DNA of 64,000 nt from DOZZ01 sp963792655 (GCA_963792655.1 CAWBWU010000005.1:248001-312000), one strand, 5' to 3'. Shown: positions 20,059-29,942, numbered from the stretch's first letter. Numbers and translations are program-made. Notes: generated from the sequence alone by a model not told the origin.

Positions 20059-21266
20059 GACATCACCAACACGGCGGGAAGCTCTCGGTAACGCGTTGAC
20101 CGAAGGTAGCCTGAGATGTTGAGGATGGCTGTCGAGAGCAGCACGCTGAAGGCGGTTCCGAGCGCGCCGCACGAACGCGCGAGCAACACGTTGGCCACTG
20201 CGCCCGCTACCAGCGCCACACACAACACACGAAACAGAAATTCAAAATCTTCGAAGCGCATGTTGTAGTTCAGATAAGGACTAAACACGAGCGACAGGAT
20301 CGACGAGACGGCGAGCACATAAAACACGGCCGGCGCGCCCGGGTACTTCGACTGATCGACCATCGGCATTACGGTGTGCGCCAGACCCATGCAGACAATC
20401 ACACCCGGAATGAAGATGGTCATTGCCGAACGATGTGTGCGCTTGAGCTCGCTCGTGTCGTCCATCGAACGGATGCGCTGCACCGCAGGGAACAGAACGG
20501 TGTTGATTGCATTTAACGCCAGCAGCAGGATGTTGTAGTAACGATAGGCCGATGCGTACGTCGCCACGTCATGCTCGCGCCCGACGATTCTGAGCAGCAG
20601 CAGATCGGCCTGGCCGAACACTGCCAGCGCGCAGAAGTAGGCGAACAGATGCCGGTATGGCCCGCGCGCGAGTTGCGTCGCGAACGTCTTGATGCGCGAG
20701 AGAGTCTCGCGGGTCAGCCGTGACAATCGCGGCCAGCGGTTCATGCTCACGACTGCGGCGACCGCCACAAGATTGATCAACTGCATATGCGCGGCGTGCA
20801 GGTGTTGACGATGCCAGATCACGAGTGCGCACACGGCCGCGCAGGTCAGCACAGCACGGCCAAATTCGACCAGCGAGAAACGCTGGAAGCGAAGGTCGCG
20901 CTGGAAGCGGCTCTTGGAAAACTCAGCGCAGCAGCATACCAACAGTGATGCTGCACACACCCAGGCAAGTTCTTTGCGCGGCCCAATCATGATGACCATC
21001 ACGGGAATGGCCGCGCATACCAGAAGGAACTGCGTCCACACGAAAGTGGAGAGATCTTCCTCCGCGCTGAATGTTTCGTGTCCCACAACCATGATGCGGT
21101 TCAAACATCCCGAACAGATTTGCACGAAAACCATCAGCAGCGAGTACGCAACGGAATAGGCCACGTATTCGGGCTGCGACATGTAGCGGATGAGCAATGC
21201 GCCGGTGAAGGCAAGCAGTGCCTTCCCCGCCACATCGAAGCTCAGCACCTGCAGAATGTTTTTCAC
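20055..21266 (-). CDS. Polysaccharide flippase (Wzx/MATE-like)
   Basis: The 403-residue integral membrane protein has about twelve helices and the layout of oligosaccharide flippases of the MOP superfamily, for example MSQPEYVAYSVAYSLLM near residue 30 and YRYYNILLLALNAINTVLFP in the second half. It would move lipid-linked repeat units across the inner membrane. It overlaps DUF362 by 4 bp upstream and the heparinase gene by 4 bp downstream, so translation is coupled. It is slightly shorter than typical 420-480-residue Wzx proteins but shows no break. Confidence 0.85.
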   Translation of the reverse strand: MKNILQVLSFDVAGKALLAFTGALLIRYMSQPEYVAYSVAYSLLMVFVQICSGCLNRIMVVGHETFSAEEDLSTFVWTQFLLVCAAIPVMVIMIGPRKELAWVCAASLLVCCCAEFSKSRFQRDLRFQRFSLVEFGRAVLTCAAVCALVIWHRQHLHAAHMQLINLVAVAAVVSMNRWPRLSRLTRETLSRIKTFATQLARGPYRHLFAYFCALAVFGQADLLLLRIVGREHDVATYASAYRYYNILLLALNAINTVLFPAVQRIRSMDDTSELKRTHRSAMTIFIPGVIVCMGLAHTVMPMVDQSKYPGAPAVFYVLAVSSILSLVFSPYLNYNMRFEDFEFLFRVLCVALVAGAVANVLLARSCGALGTAFSVLLSTAILNISGYLRSTRYRELPAVLVMS

Positions 21267-22795
21267 TGGTGGCAGGCTTCGGCTACGGGAACGGTGTGCG
21301 CGGCAAGATCGGACTCGATATGTCCCACCCAGCCCGGGTGCGGCTCGAACTTACAACCATCGAAGGGCCACTCGGGGTCGCCATAGTTCCACTCGGAGCC
21401 CTCGCAGCGGATAGTGATGCTCTCGGGATTGCGATACATCGCGGATGCCGGAAAGAACGCCGGGGAGAACTGCCTGAGCGCGCGCGGGCTGATGCCCATC
21501 ATGCGCGTGGTGACCAGATCCACACATAACGGGTCGCAGCCTGCCGTCAGTATTCCGGAATGGATCGCATCGGGTGACAGTGGGCCATCGCCCTCGCCGC
21601 CGACGATGCCATCCGTTACGCAGAATATCTGGCGCTGCGGTGTGTCATGCAGCGTGCCTTCACTATCGGCAAAGTACAAAACCTGTGCAAGGTCGGCGGT
21701 CATGCGCCATGCGGAATCGTTGCCGTGCCAGTTACCGGAATCGCGCGTGGCGGTACCGCGATCGACTGCGCGCAACGGCTTGAGCAGCGCGCGGTAGAGA
21801 TTCAGCAAAGAACGATAAGCGCGGTCACCGGGACCCGATTGCTGGGCCAGAAAGTGGTCATAGCACCAGCGCTGTGCGCGGATGACTCTACGGTCCATCG
21901 GATTGGTGCTGTCGGGAAGTTGATCGCCGCCTTCCGAAGGCGTACCGATGCGGTAATGCACCAGATAGTTTTTATCCGTGTTGATGCCGACCAGCCCCTT
22001 GCAATTCAACGTCACGCCGACCTTCTTATGCACCTTCATCTTGGGGACCGAGATCACGGTGTCCGCGGAGAGGATGGTGCGCGAAACTTTGTATTCGTGA
22101 GTGTCGCCATGGTGATGGCGAATGGTTGCCTGGCGATCGTAGTCCGCGCCGTAGAAGTTGTCGCTGCGCAGCCCTGCAAAGTAACTACGCTCACCAAGGT
22201 TGACCACCACGCTGCCCAGCGGGTCACTATTCAGTTCGTTCCGATTGCCGGCATACGCGGGGGCCAGGGGGTCGCGCAGTTCAAAGTTGCGCAAGTCGTA
22301 AACTTCGATGGGGAAGCGGAAGCGCTTCCAGTAGAAATCCTGAATGGCCTCGATCCGCTGCAGCCGCATCAGTTCGCGCCAGTCGCAGTTCATCTGCGGC
22401 GCGTCAGCGATGATGATCTTGCCCTGCCCTTTCAGCGCAACGTACGTGTAGTCCACCAGCGCACGCAGAATCGAAGGATGCGTGATGACCGCGAACGGAT
22501 CGCTGCCCTCCTTGTTGGTGTGCATCACGAAGTTAGGCTTCAGCACGACCGAGTTGCCTGGCCGCACCACAGTCTTCAGCGGGTTCCAACGGCTGCCACC
22601 TGCGGCTGGAGCATCGAATTCGAGTTCCGCCAGGAGCGAGCGCAACAACGCGTAAGGACGGTTCGGCTGCGACGACGTTTCGCTGAATGGCAGTTCGGGA
22701 TAGGCAATATCGGGATGAAACGGGGCGTCTTCGTTGTAAACGCCGCGCGTAGTTCCAACGGCAACCAGGCGGTCAGCGTTCGACTGCTTCGTCAT
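21263..22795 (-). CDS. DUF362 domain protein in the EPS operon
   Basis: The 510-residue protein has a DUF362 core: NSVVLKPNFV, KIIIADAPQ, SVPKMKVHKKVGVTLNCKGL and VTDGIVGGEGDGPL. DUF362 proteins are widespread, some carry iron-sulfur domains, and their chemistry is mostly unknown; this one shows no ferredoxin-like Cys cluster. The start is ATG 22795 (MTKQSNADR), 23 bp inside the end of the CapK-like gene. A longer frame to 22921 lies wholly inside that gene and was rejected. Its fixed position between a CapK-like ligase and the flippase suggests a role in polymer modification, but that is inference. Confidence 0.85.
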   Translation of the reverse strand: MTKQSNADRLVAVGTTRGVYNEDAPFHPDIAYPELPFSETSSQPNRPYALLRSLLAELEFDAPAAGGSRWNPLKTVVRPGNSVVLKPNFVMHTNKEGSDPFAVITHPSILRALVDYTYVALKGQGKIIIADAPQMNCDWRELMRLQRIEAIQDFYWKRFRFPIEVYDLRNFELRDPLAPAYAGNRNELNSDPLGSVVVNLGERSYFAGLRSDNFYGADYDRQATIRHHHGDTHEYKVSRTILSADTVISVPKMKVHKKVGVTLNCKGLVGINTDKNYLVHYRIGTPSEGGDQLPDSTNPMDRRVIRAQRWCYDHFLAQQSGPGDRAYRSLLNLYRALLKPLRAVDRGTATRDSGNWHGNDSAWRMTADLAQVLYFADSEGTLHDTPQRQIFCVTDGIVGGEGDGPLSPDAIHSGILTAGCDPLCVDLVTTRMMGISPRALRQFSPAFFPASAMYRNPESITIRCEGSEWNYGDPEWPFDGCKFEPHPGWVGHIESDLAAHTVPVAEACHQ

Positions 22796-24143
22796 AGGGA
22801 ATCTCCAAATGCTGATCGAGGAAGCGAAACTTTCCGGCTTTGGTGCGTTTGATCTCTTCGACCGCTTGCATGCTGAGATCAACATCGCTGCCCAATTTCT
22901 TAGACAGTCCGGCTCGTACAAACTGCTCGTCGACCGCGGTCAATGCTGTGCGCGGCACGTAGCGGAACGTCACCTTGCCACGCTCAGTCTGGTGAAACTG
23001 GAACTGCGTGATGCGATCGAAAAGACGGTCGTGCATATTCATCGCGGTCATGGAAATGAATCGTCCAGTGCCGGTCACGATCACTTCGTGACTGCGACCC
23101 GTAAGCGCCGCGAGCGTGTCCCACTGCCGCCCGCAATCGCCGCAACCGGAAGCGCCGCGCGTTGCGGTGTCCATAGTTTCGTAGCGGATAAACGGCGTAG
23201 CGCGATTGTGGAAGCTCGTGCCAACCAGCGTCCCGGTAGATCCTGCGTCCACCGGAGAATTGCGATTCAACAGCTCGGTGACGCCGTAAAACGGATTCAC
23301 GTGATACTGGCGCGACTGTTTACACCACGCGGCGAAGATCACGCGCTCGCTCTGGCCGTAGAAATCGAACAGCGTTACGCCCGGCAGTACGCCGGCGGCC
23401 TTCTCCAGCAGCCAACCGTACGAGTTCTCAGAGGCAAGAAAGATCGCCTCAAAGCCAAACGGATTTTGTAGATTCGATTGCGCCAGGATGTCGCTCAGGA
23501 TATTCAGGCTCGACGGGTAGCACTGCAGTATGGTGATGCCGTACTCACGAACTTTGCGGACATAGAGCGGCAGCGTCTGAGCAGACAAGTGATAAGTCGA
23601 GAGGTGCAGCTCACGCCGGTAGGGATCGTACATCCACGGCTTCGATTGCGTGCCGACGTACCCGCCGCGCAACACTGCGGTACGCGCGCCGGTGTTCCAA
23701 CCGAAGGGCGACCAGGCATGATGAACGAATGCCTGCTCAATCTGGCGTAGCTCCGGGAAGTTGTAAAAGCCGAACGGGATTCCTGTGGAACCGCCGGTTG
23801 TGAGATAAGAACGGCGCGGGCCTTTGACGCTGAACGCGTCGAGATCATTTTGGAAAAGCTGTTTGTTGGTGAAAGGCAGGAAGCGAATGTCGTCAAGACG
23901 TTGGATATCCTGCGGCTTGACGCCCGCTTTGCGGTAAAGCTCGCGATAGCCTTCAGTGTTTTCGAACGCGTAGGTCACGATCGACTGCAATTGCGCCAGT
24001 TGCCAGGCTTCGATACGATCGCGCGACCACGTGTCCCCATCGCGCAGGAACTTGCTCCAGGTGACGTAAACCGAACTTTGCCGCAAAGCGGAGGGCACCA
24101 TGGAAAGTGCCCTCCGCCCGCAACTCTTCATGAAAGGGTGCAT
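22773..24143 (-). CDS. CapK/phenylacetate-CoA ligase-like adenylating enzyme
   Basis: The 456-residue AMP-binding protein has the phosphate loop TTGGSTGIPFGFY, the FYGQSERV segment (adenylate-forming A5 motif) and PFIRYETMDTA. Four cysteines in SGCGDCGRQWD form a probable structural metal site, as in CapK-type proteins. CapK homologues are found in capsule and exopolysaccharide loci and are thought to activate an acyl or amino-acid group for polymer decoration. It is followed by DUF362 with a 23-bp overlap. Substrate unknown. Confidence 0.85.
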   Translation of the reverse strand: MHPFMKSCGRRALSMVPSALRQSSVYVTWSKFLRDGDTWSRDRIEAWQLAQLQSIVTYAFENTEGYRELYRKAGVKPQDIQRLDDIRFLPFTNKQLFQNDLDAFSVKGPRRSYLTTGGSTGIPFGFYNFPELRQIEQAFVHHAWSPFGWNTGARTAVLRGGYVGTQSKPWMYDPYRRELHLSTYHLSAQTLPLYVRKVREYGITILQCYPSSLNILSDILAQSNLQNPFGFEAIFLASENSYGWLLEKAAGVLPGVTLFDFYGQSERVIFAAWCKQSRQYHVNPFYGVTELLNRNSPVDAGSTGTLVGTSFHNRATPFIRYETMDTATRGASGCGDCGRQWDTLAALTGRSHEVIVTGTGRFISMTAMNMHDRLFDRITQFQFHQTERGKVTFRYVPRTALTAVDEQFVRAGLSKKLGSDVDLSMQAVEEIKRTKAGKFRFLDQHLEIPYDEAVER

Positions 24144-24149
24144 GGCCGC

Positions 24150-26357
24150 TTAGCTGGCTAATTCGGTGTAACCGTATTTGCCGTACTTGCCGTACTGCTC
24201 CGAGTAGTAGTAGTTGTCGACCACATCACGGTGCACCTGGTTGAGCACGACGCCGAGCACGTTCACACGGAGCCGCTTCAGTGTTCCGAGCAATGCGGCC
24301 AGCGATTTTTGCTTGGTCTCGCCGGCGCGCATGATGACGACGACACCGTCCACCGCGCTCGCCATCTGCATCGGTTCAGCGAAGCCGATCGCCGGAGGAC
24401 CATCGAGCACCACCAGATCGTATTCGTTCTCGAACTCTTCCATGAGCTGCGCGATGCTCTTGCCGATCAACTCCGAAGCGCCTCGCGTCGCATGGCCGGC
24501 AGGCAGCAGGTCGAACTGCGGGTAACCTTCGACGTTGATGAGCGCATCCTTCCAGGGCACAGAACCTTCAAGAACGGCAGACAAACCTTGCGATCCGGAG
24601 ACATTGAAGCGCTTGTGCAGATTCGGGCGGCGCAAGTCGCCGTCGATCAACAGCGTGCGCTTGCCTTGCTCAGCATGAGCGAGAGCCAGGTGCGATGCCG
24701 CGGTCGATTTGCCTTCGCTCGATGACGCGCTTGTCACCAGAATCGAACGCAGCTTGCGGTCGAAGTCGGCCAACAGAATCGAACTGTGCAGCGTGCGCAC
24801 AGCTTCTTTGAAGACGCTCAGGTGCGGCGCCGAGAACGAATGCGTAGGCGCCAGTGCATTCTCGTCGACTGCGCCGGAGATGCGCGTGCGCCAGTTGCGC
24901 ACGCTTGGCAGGCTGCCGAGCACAACTGTGTGCATGTCGCGTGTGATCTGTTCGGGGTCGCGCACGGTGTTGTCGAGAACATCGCCCACCACGCACCAGG
25001 CCATCGAGATCAGCAGTGAACAACCAACGGCGATCAGCATGTTAAGTGGCGTGTTGGGAAACACCGGACGATTGGCAGGACGCGCCAGGTCCGCAATGCG
25101 CACTGCGCTGTTCTGAAAGCTGGTGTTGATGGTGGCTTCTTTGATTTTGCGGATCAGTTCTTCGTAGAGGCTCTTATCGGCATCGGCTTCGCGCTTGGCC
25201 GATTGGTATTCGAACGATCGCGCGTTGAGCCGGTCCGATTCACTCTTCACCTGCTCAACGGCTTTGCGCATCATCGATTCACGATTGACAGCCTCGTTGT
25301 ACTCGATACCGGCGCGCTGCGAGATCTTGTCGCGCGTGTTCTGGATGTTCTGCTTGATCTCGGTAATCTGCGCGGCCAGGCGGCGGTTATCAGGATGGTT
25401 GATACCGAACCGCGCCGAGACGTCAGCGTACTTTTCTTCGGCATCGCTGAGGCGCTCCGATAAGCGCCGCAGCGACTCGCCTTGCGCGGAGACCTGTGCG
25501 GCTTCCATCGAGCCGTTCTTTACCGACTCGTAAGCAGCCTGCTTCTTGACCCGGTCGCCTTGCGCGTTAGTGTAATCGGCGTTGAGCTGCAGCAGCCGCG
25601 AGGCGAGGATACTGGTCTTCTCATCCGGGTTGATCACGTTGAGCTGACGTTCCCAACCGACCATTGCGGCGCTGGATCGCTCCATCTTCGCCTTGAGCTC
25701 TTCCAGTTGCTTCTCCATGTAGGTGGAAAGGCTGGCTGATGAGTTGTAGCGAATCTCGTAGGTGTGCTGCAGGTAAGTCTGCGCCACGCTGTTCGCCACG
25801 GCGGCCGAGAGTTCAGCGTCCGGCGACTGATACGTGATCATCAGCAGGTAAGTATTGGGCGGGCGGCTGACGTGAATGTTCTTCAGCATCACCGGCGCTT
25901 TCTTGTTCACCGCGGCGGCCGAACCGAACGAGAGGAAGTGATGCTGCTTTTCCACCTCAAGCAGGTGATACTTCTCGGCTACGGGACGCAGCACCGCATC
26001 CGAAGTCACAATGCGCATCTGCGTCGCCAGGAACTGATCGGCGTCGTTGATCGAAGTGCGCGTCGTTGAGTCCTGGCCGATGAGAGCAGCCGGCGTCTGG
26101 CGGTCGATGTCGACCACAGCGGTGGCATCGTACATCGGCGTGAGCCGCTGCGAGATGACGAACGTCGCGATCGCGAAGACACCCACGGTGGTGAGGATTC
26201 TCCAACGATTGCGGCGGATCAGCCATAAGTAGTGCGAGAGCGGGATCGAAGGCTCGTCGGACTGCTGCTCGCGATTCTGGTTCGCGGCTGAGTAGAGCTC
26301 AGTCAGGATACTCAGACTGTTGTTCAGGCTTGTTTCAGGTGCGGTAAGTTGTTTCAA
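24150..26357 (-). CDS. Polysaccharide tyrosine autokinase (Wzc/BY-kinase type)
   Basis: The 735-residue co-polymerase has an N-terminal Wzz domain between two membrane helices (about 55-75 and 430-455), a long periplasmic coiled coil, and a C-terminal BY-kinase: Walker A SASSSEGKSTAASH, Walker A' RTLLIDGDLRRP and Walker B DLVVLDGPP. The C-terminus is a tyrosine cluster (NYYYSEQYGKYGKYGYTELAS from about 715), the autophosphorylation tail. It controls chain length and export with the Wza-like protein encoded 39 bp upstream. It is a fused single-chain form, unlike the split Firmicute kinases. Confidence 0.95.
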   Translation of the reverse strand: MKQLTAPETSLNNSLSILTELYSAANQNREQQSDEPSIPLSHYLWLIRRNRWRILTTVGVFAIATFVISQRLTPMYDATAVVDIDRQTPAALIGQDSTTRTSINDADQFLATQMRIVTSDAVLRPVAEKYHLLEVEKQHHFLSFGSAAAVNKKAPVMLKNIHVSRPPNTYLLMITYQSPDAELSAAVANSVAQTYLQHTYEIRYNSSASLSTYMEKQLEELKAKMERSSAAMVGWERQLNVINPDEKTSILASRLLQLNADYTNAQGDRVKKQAAYESVKNGSMEAAQVSAQGESLRRLSERLSDAEEKYADVSARFGINHPDNRRLAAQITEIKQNIQNTRDKISQRAGIEYNEAVNRESMMRKAVEQVKSESDRLNARSFEYQSAKREADADKSLYEELIRKIKEATINTSFQNSAVRIADLARPANRPVFPNTPLNMLIAVGCSLLISMAWCVVGDVLDNTVRDPEQITRDMHTVVLGSLPSVRNWRTRISGAVDENALAPTHSFSAPHLSVFKEAVRTLHSSILLADFDRKLRSILVTSASSSEGKSTAASHLALAHAEQGKRTLLIDGDLRRPNLHKRFNVSGSQGLSAVLEGSVPWKDALINVEGYPQFDLLPAGHATRGASELIGKSIAQLMEEFENEYDLVVLDGPPAIGFAEPMQMASAVDGVVVIMRAGETKQKSLAALLGTLKRLRVNVLGVVLNQVHRDVVDNYYYSEQYGKYGKYGYTELAS

Positions 26358-26396
26358 AATCTCTGTCTCTCCAAATGGATGTGACTTCGGTTGCTG

Positions 26397-27389
26397 TTAG
26401 TGCTTCCAGATCAGAAGACCGGAAGCCGTGGAGGTGCTGAAGCCGAGCGCGCGTTCGAGAGCGCCAACGGTGTTGCGCTTGGTGACGTTGTCCGGAACGT
26501 ACAGAATGTCGTTGGGCAACAGTGCGACATCTTCCGTCTTGCGCGTCATGATCTGCTTGAGTTCAACAACGATTTCCTGTTTCGCGCCCTTGTCGTCTTT
26601 GCGATAGATGTAGGCGCTGTTCGATGCGTACGGCATCAGGCCCTCGGCATACGCCAAAGCTTTCAGGATGGTGGCGTCGGTTTTGCCTCCGGCCGGAAAT
26701 GCGCCGGGCTTTTTCACGTTCCCGACCACAAAGACCTTGCCCGCTTCTGGCACGCGAATTTCTTCACCGCCGGTGAGCGTCACGTTCAGCGTGGGGTCCG
26801 CATCGTCAATGAGGCTCTTAATAGAGATGCGCGTGGTGAGCGGAGCACTCGCGGGGTCGGCCGATGCGGAACGCGATGTCAGCAGCACCGAGTCGCCGAC
26901 TTCCGGCGTTAATCCACCGGCGCGCGCGATTGCTTCCAGGAGAGTGATGTTGCCGATAGCCTGAAAGGTTGTGGGGTTCTTCACCGCGCCCGATACGCTG
27001 ATGGGCCGGCTGGCATACTCCGCCACAGTCACGGTCACGACGGGCTTGACCATGATGTTCTCTTTCTCTAACGCTGCGGCGATCTGCTCTTCGAGATCAG
27101 CAGGGAAGAGTCCGTCGGCATCGATGCGCGTTGCCAGCATCGGGATACGGATTTTTCCGTTCGTGCCCACGCGGTACGTGCGGCTCAGTTCGGGCGCGTC
27201 GAAGATGGAGATCGAAACAAGATCGTTGCGGCCGATCCGCTGCGCCGGCAAATTGGCAGCCGCGGCGGGCGACACCGCGCTCGCATGGGTATCTTCAGCC
27301 CAGGCGGGCAGCAGGCAGATGAGTCCGGCGGCTATTACGAGGAACAGCTTTTGAGTCGGCAAGGGTATCACTTTCCGTTGGAGTTCCAC
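26397..27389 (-). CDS. Polysaccharide export protein (Wza-like, SLBB)
   Basis: The 330-residue protein has a signal peptide (cleavage near PAWA-ED), a Poly_export domain (RIGRNDLVSISIFDAPELSR) and two SLBB repeats (ISVSGAVKNPTTFQ, VFVVGNVKKPGAF). It lacks a lipobox Cys at the signal cleavage site, so it is probably not a lipoprotein like E. coli Wza. It forms or contributes to the outer-membrane or periplasmic export channel. It is the first gene of the leftward polysaccharide operon. The divergent TPR-like gene begins 91 bp away, and the operon promoter should lie in that gap. Confidence 0.92.
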   Translation of the reverse strand: MELQRKVIPLPTQKLFLVIAAGLICLLPAWAEDTHASAVSPAAAANLPAQRIGRNDLVSISIFDAPELSRTYRVGTNGKIRIPMLATRIDADGLFPADLEEQIAAALEKENIMVKPVVTVTVAEYASRPISVSGAVKNPTTFQAIGNITLLEAIARAGGLTPEVGDSVLLTSRSASADPASAPLTTRISIKSLIDDADPTLNVTLTGGEEIRVPEAGKVFVVGNVKKPGAFPAGGKTDATILKALAYAEGLMPYASNSAYIYRKDDKGAKQEIVVELKQIMTRKTEDVALLPNDILYVPDNVTKRNTVGALERALGFSTSTASGLLIWKH

Positions 27390-27480
27390 TTTGGGATTTC
27401 AGAAGTGGGGTGCGCCAAAAAAGAAATACTTCTCTGCGGAAAAGGTAGATTATTCGCGCCCTTTTCCACTTCATTTCTGG

Positions 27481-28701
27481 ATGCGAGCAAGGCGAATTTC
27501 CGGCGCAGTGTACTGCAAACGTATTGGCGTTTGTCTGGCGTGCCTTGGCCTGCCGTTAGCGCTGTACAGTTCGCTTCGACATGGAGTCGCCGCGCTGCTG
27601 GTGAATTCTCAATCGAGTGAAGAGATCAGCCGGGCTGCCGGGATGGAGCCCGGTAATGCAGCCGCCTGGAAGCGTCTGGCGCAAGTGAAACCAGCCGAGC
27701 ATGACGACGCTATACGTCACGCGCTCGCCGCGAACCCGCACGACGCGCTGTTGTGGGTTGATGCGGGCTTGCGTTACGAAGCGCAGGGCGATGACACCAA
27801 CGCGCGGAAATATCTGGTGCGCGCGATGGAGAATGATCGCGGTTTTCTTCCGGCCTGGACACTCGCAAACTACGCGGTTCGTCATAATGACCCGGAGTTC
27901 TGGAACTTTGCGCGGCGAAGTCTGGAGATCGCGCTGGCAGGCGGCCAGGATCCCGCGCCGATCTATTCGCTTGCGGCAGACGTCGCCAAACCTCATGAAT
28001 TGCTGTCGCGACTGGTCGGCGCCAATCCCTCAGCACTGCGCACCTATCTGACATTTCTGCTAAACGGAAAAGTGGACAGCGACATCGAAGGTGCGTCGAT
28101 GGCGCTTGCGCCCCAGTCTTGCGCGGACGATTTGCGCAGCCTTCTGAGCGCGTGCGAACGCTTGCGTTCTGCGCAGAGCGATGCCGCTGCCTGGAAGCTC
28201 TGGTCGGCAATCGCCGCGCGTAAGCTGCTGCCCTTCCCTGCTCCCGCCGAAGGTGAGTGGATCAGCAACGGCACATTGGCACAGCCTCTTCAGACCGGCT
28301 ATGACTGGCGCTACAACTCAACGCCCGGCAGTCCGCTGCGCTTCACCGGCGATGAAGTCTCCATCGACTTTACCGGCAATCAGCCCGAGCGCCTGGAACT
28401 GATCTTCCAGCCTCTGGCAGCGCTACCCGCGCGCAACTTGACCTTGCGCTGGCAGGCGCAGTGCACGGCAGTGAAATCTCGCGCGGGCCTGTTCTGGATG
28501 GTGATGGATCTCGACTCGCAAGCAGTTCTGTTTCGCGTGCCCTTGCGAACGCCAGAGAGCTGGCGTGAACAGCGCGCCACGTTCTCGCTTCCCTCAGGTG
28601 TACGGCGCGCGCGGCTGGTGTTGCAGGAAGAGCGGCTGCCTGGTGAGCAGCGCTTCGAAGGGACCGTAGCGGTCAAGAACGTGAGCTTGCGCGCGATATG
28701 A
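27481..28701 (+). CDS. TPR-like envelope protein paired with an O-antigen ligase
   Basis: The 406-residue protein has one N-terminal hydrophobic helix (about 10-30) and helical repeats (about 45-240) resembling tetratricopeptides (AAAWKRLAQVKPAEHDDAIR, HDALLWVDAGLRYEAQGDDT). The C-terminal third (about 260-406) is beta-rich, like a carbohydrate-binding sandwich. I chose ATG 27481; the frame is open further upstream to 27391 but begins with TTG and has a poor leader. Its stop overlaps the ATG of the next gene by 4 bp. It probably assists the second ligase/polymerase in the periplasm; exact role unknown. Confidence 0.72.
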   Translation: MRARRISGAVYCKRIGVCLACLGLPLALYSSLRHGVAALLVNSQSSEEISRAAGMEPGNAAAWKRLAQVKPAEHDDAIRHALAANPHDALLWVDAGLRYEAQGDDTNARKYLVRAMENDRGFLPAWTLANYAVRHNDPEFWNFARRSLEIALAGGQDPAPIYSLAADVAKPHELLSRLVGANPSALRTYLTFLLNGKVDSDIEGASMALAPQSCADDLRSLLSACERLRSAQSDAAAWKLWSAIAARKLLPFPAPAEGEWISNGTLAQPLQTGYDWRYNSTPGSPLRFTGDEVSIDFTGNQPERLELIFQPLAALPARNLTLRWQAQCTAVKSRAGLFWMVMDLDSQAVLFRVPLRTPESWREQRATFSLPSGVRRARLVLQEERLPGEQRFEGTVAVKNVSLRAI

Positions 28702-29942
28702 AAATGCAATCATTGCGAGTCGCGACGTGGAGCACCTGGGCGATCATGGGCATCGCGCTGTACAGCGTCACTACAGCGTTCGCTCCGGAGTTCTGGTCGG
28801 TCACGATTCCTCAGGCAGCGCTGTTCGCACTGGGCATCGCATGGGCGGTGTGGCTGCTGCGGCGTCCGGAAACACTGACGTTTGGCCTCGCCGCAGCCGT
28901 GCCTGCTTTGCTTGCGCTGTTTGGGCTTTTGCAAATCACGCTGCACCGCAGCCAGTATCCGTTCGCGACTGAACTGTCGTGTCTGGCGTGGGCGTCGGCT
29001 GCGGTTATGGCGTTCGTCGCGCAGCAGTGTTCGCGGCAGGCTGAACACCGCGATCGCATCCTCGCAGCGCTTTGCTATCTCGGTGGCGTGTTGAGCGTGA
29101 TCTCGATCGCCGGCAACTTCACCTCGCACTTTCGTGTGTTCTGGTTCATTCCGGTGCAGTACGAACGCGTCTTCGGCCCTTACGTCTATCGCAACCATTT
29201 CGCCGCGTTCGCGGAACTGGTGCTTGCGCCATGTCTCTTCCTTGCCGTGCGCCGCCGCGGGCAGCGCGCGTTCTTCGCGTCCGTCGCTGCACTGTTGCTC
29301 GCAGCCGTAGTTGTGAGCGAGTCGCGTGCTGGTGTCATTCTGTGCGTTGCTGAGATGCTTGCGGTGCTCGCCATCGTCGCCCGGCGCGGCCTGTTACCGG
29401 CGCGATCGTTCTGGCTATTTGCAGTTGCGGTGAGTGTCGGCGTGGTTGCCGCTGCGGGAATGGTGGGTTGGGATGGTGTGGTGCGGCGCTTCCACGAACG
29501 CAACGCGTATCACGTGCGCTGGGAGATTGTGCGCTCGTCGCTTGATATGGTCCGCGATCATCCGTTCTTCGGAAATGGGCTGGGTACCTGGCGGGTGATG
29601 TATCCCACCTATGCGCGCATCGACCCGGGCGTGATCGTCAACGAAGCACACAACGATTGGGTGCAGTTGGCGTGCGATGCGGGCGTTGGCGGATTCGTGC
29701 TTGCCGTGGTGCTGTTTGGCTGGTGTCTCAGAAGAGGTCTGCGCTCGATCTGGGGTTTGGGCACTGCATTCGTTCTGATGCACGCGCTGATCGACTATCC
29801 GCTGGCCGAACCTTCGCTCACACTGCTGATCCTGTTGCTCGCGGGGATGATGTGCAACGCCGGACCGCGTCCAGCGTTTCGCACGCGCGCTTCGATCGAA
29901 GTACCTCGCGTGATCAGAGTTGAAGCCGTCGAGTGCAGCTAA
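28698..29942 (+). CDS. O-antigen ligase/Wzy-type polymerase (second copy)
   Basis: The 414-residue membrane protein has about eleven helices and the Wzy_C signature in its large loop (DMVRDHPFFGNGLGTWRV, NEAHNDWVQLACDAGVGGF). It is translationally coupled to the TPR-like gene (ATGA overlap). It is about as divergent from the leftward copy as two family members usually are, so it is not a recent duplicate. It may ligate polymer to a different acceptor. It ends 1 bp from the stop of the convergent VWA gene, with no room for a terminator. Confidence 0.85.
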   Translation: MKMQSLRVATWSTWAIMGIALYSVTTAFAPEFWSVTIPQAALFALGIAWAVWLLRRPETLTFGLAAAVPALLALFGLLQITLHRSQYPFATELSCLAWASAAVMAFVAQQCSRQAEHRDRILAALCYLGGVLSVISIAGNFTSHFRVFWFIPVQYERVFGPYVYRNHFAAFAELVLAPCLFLAVRRRGQRAFFASVAALLLAAVVVSESRAGVILCVAEMLAVLAIVARRGLLPARSFWLFAVAVSVGVVAAAGMVGWDGVVRRFHERNAYHVRWEIVRSSLDMVRDHPFFGNGLGTWRVMYPTYARIDPGVIVNEAHNDWVQLACDAGVGGFVLAVVLFGWCLRRGLRSIWGLGTAFVLMHALIDYPLAEPSLTLLILLLAGMMCNAGPRPAFRTRASIEVPRVIRVEAVECS

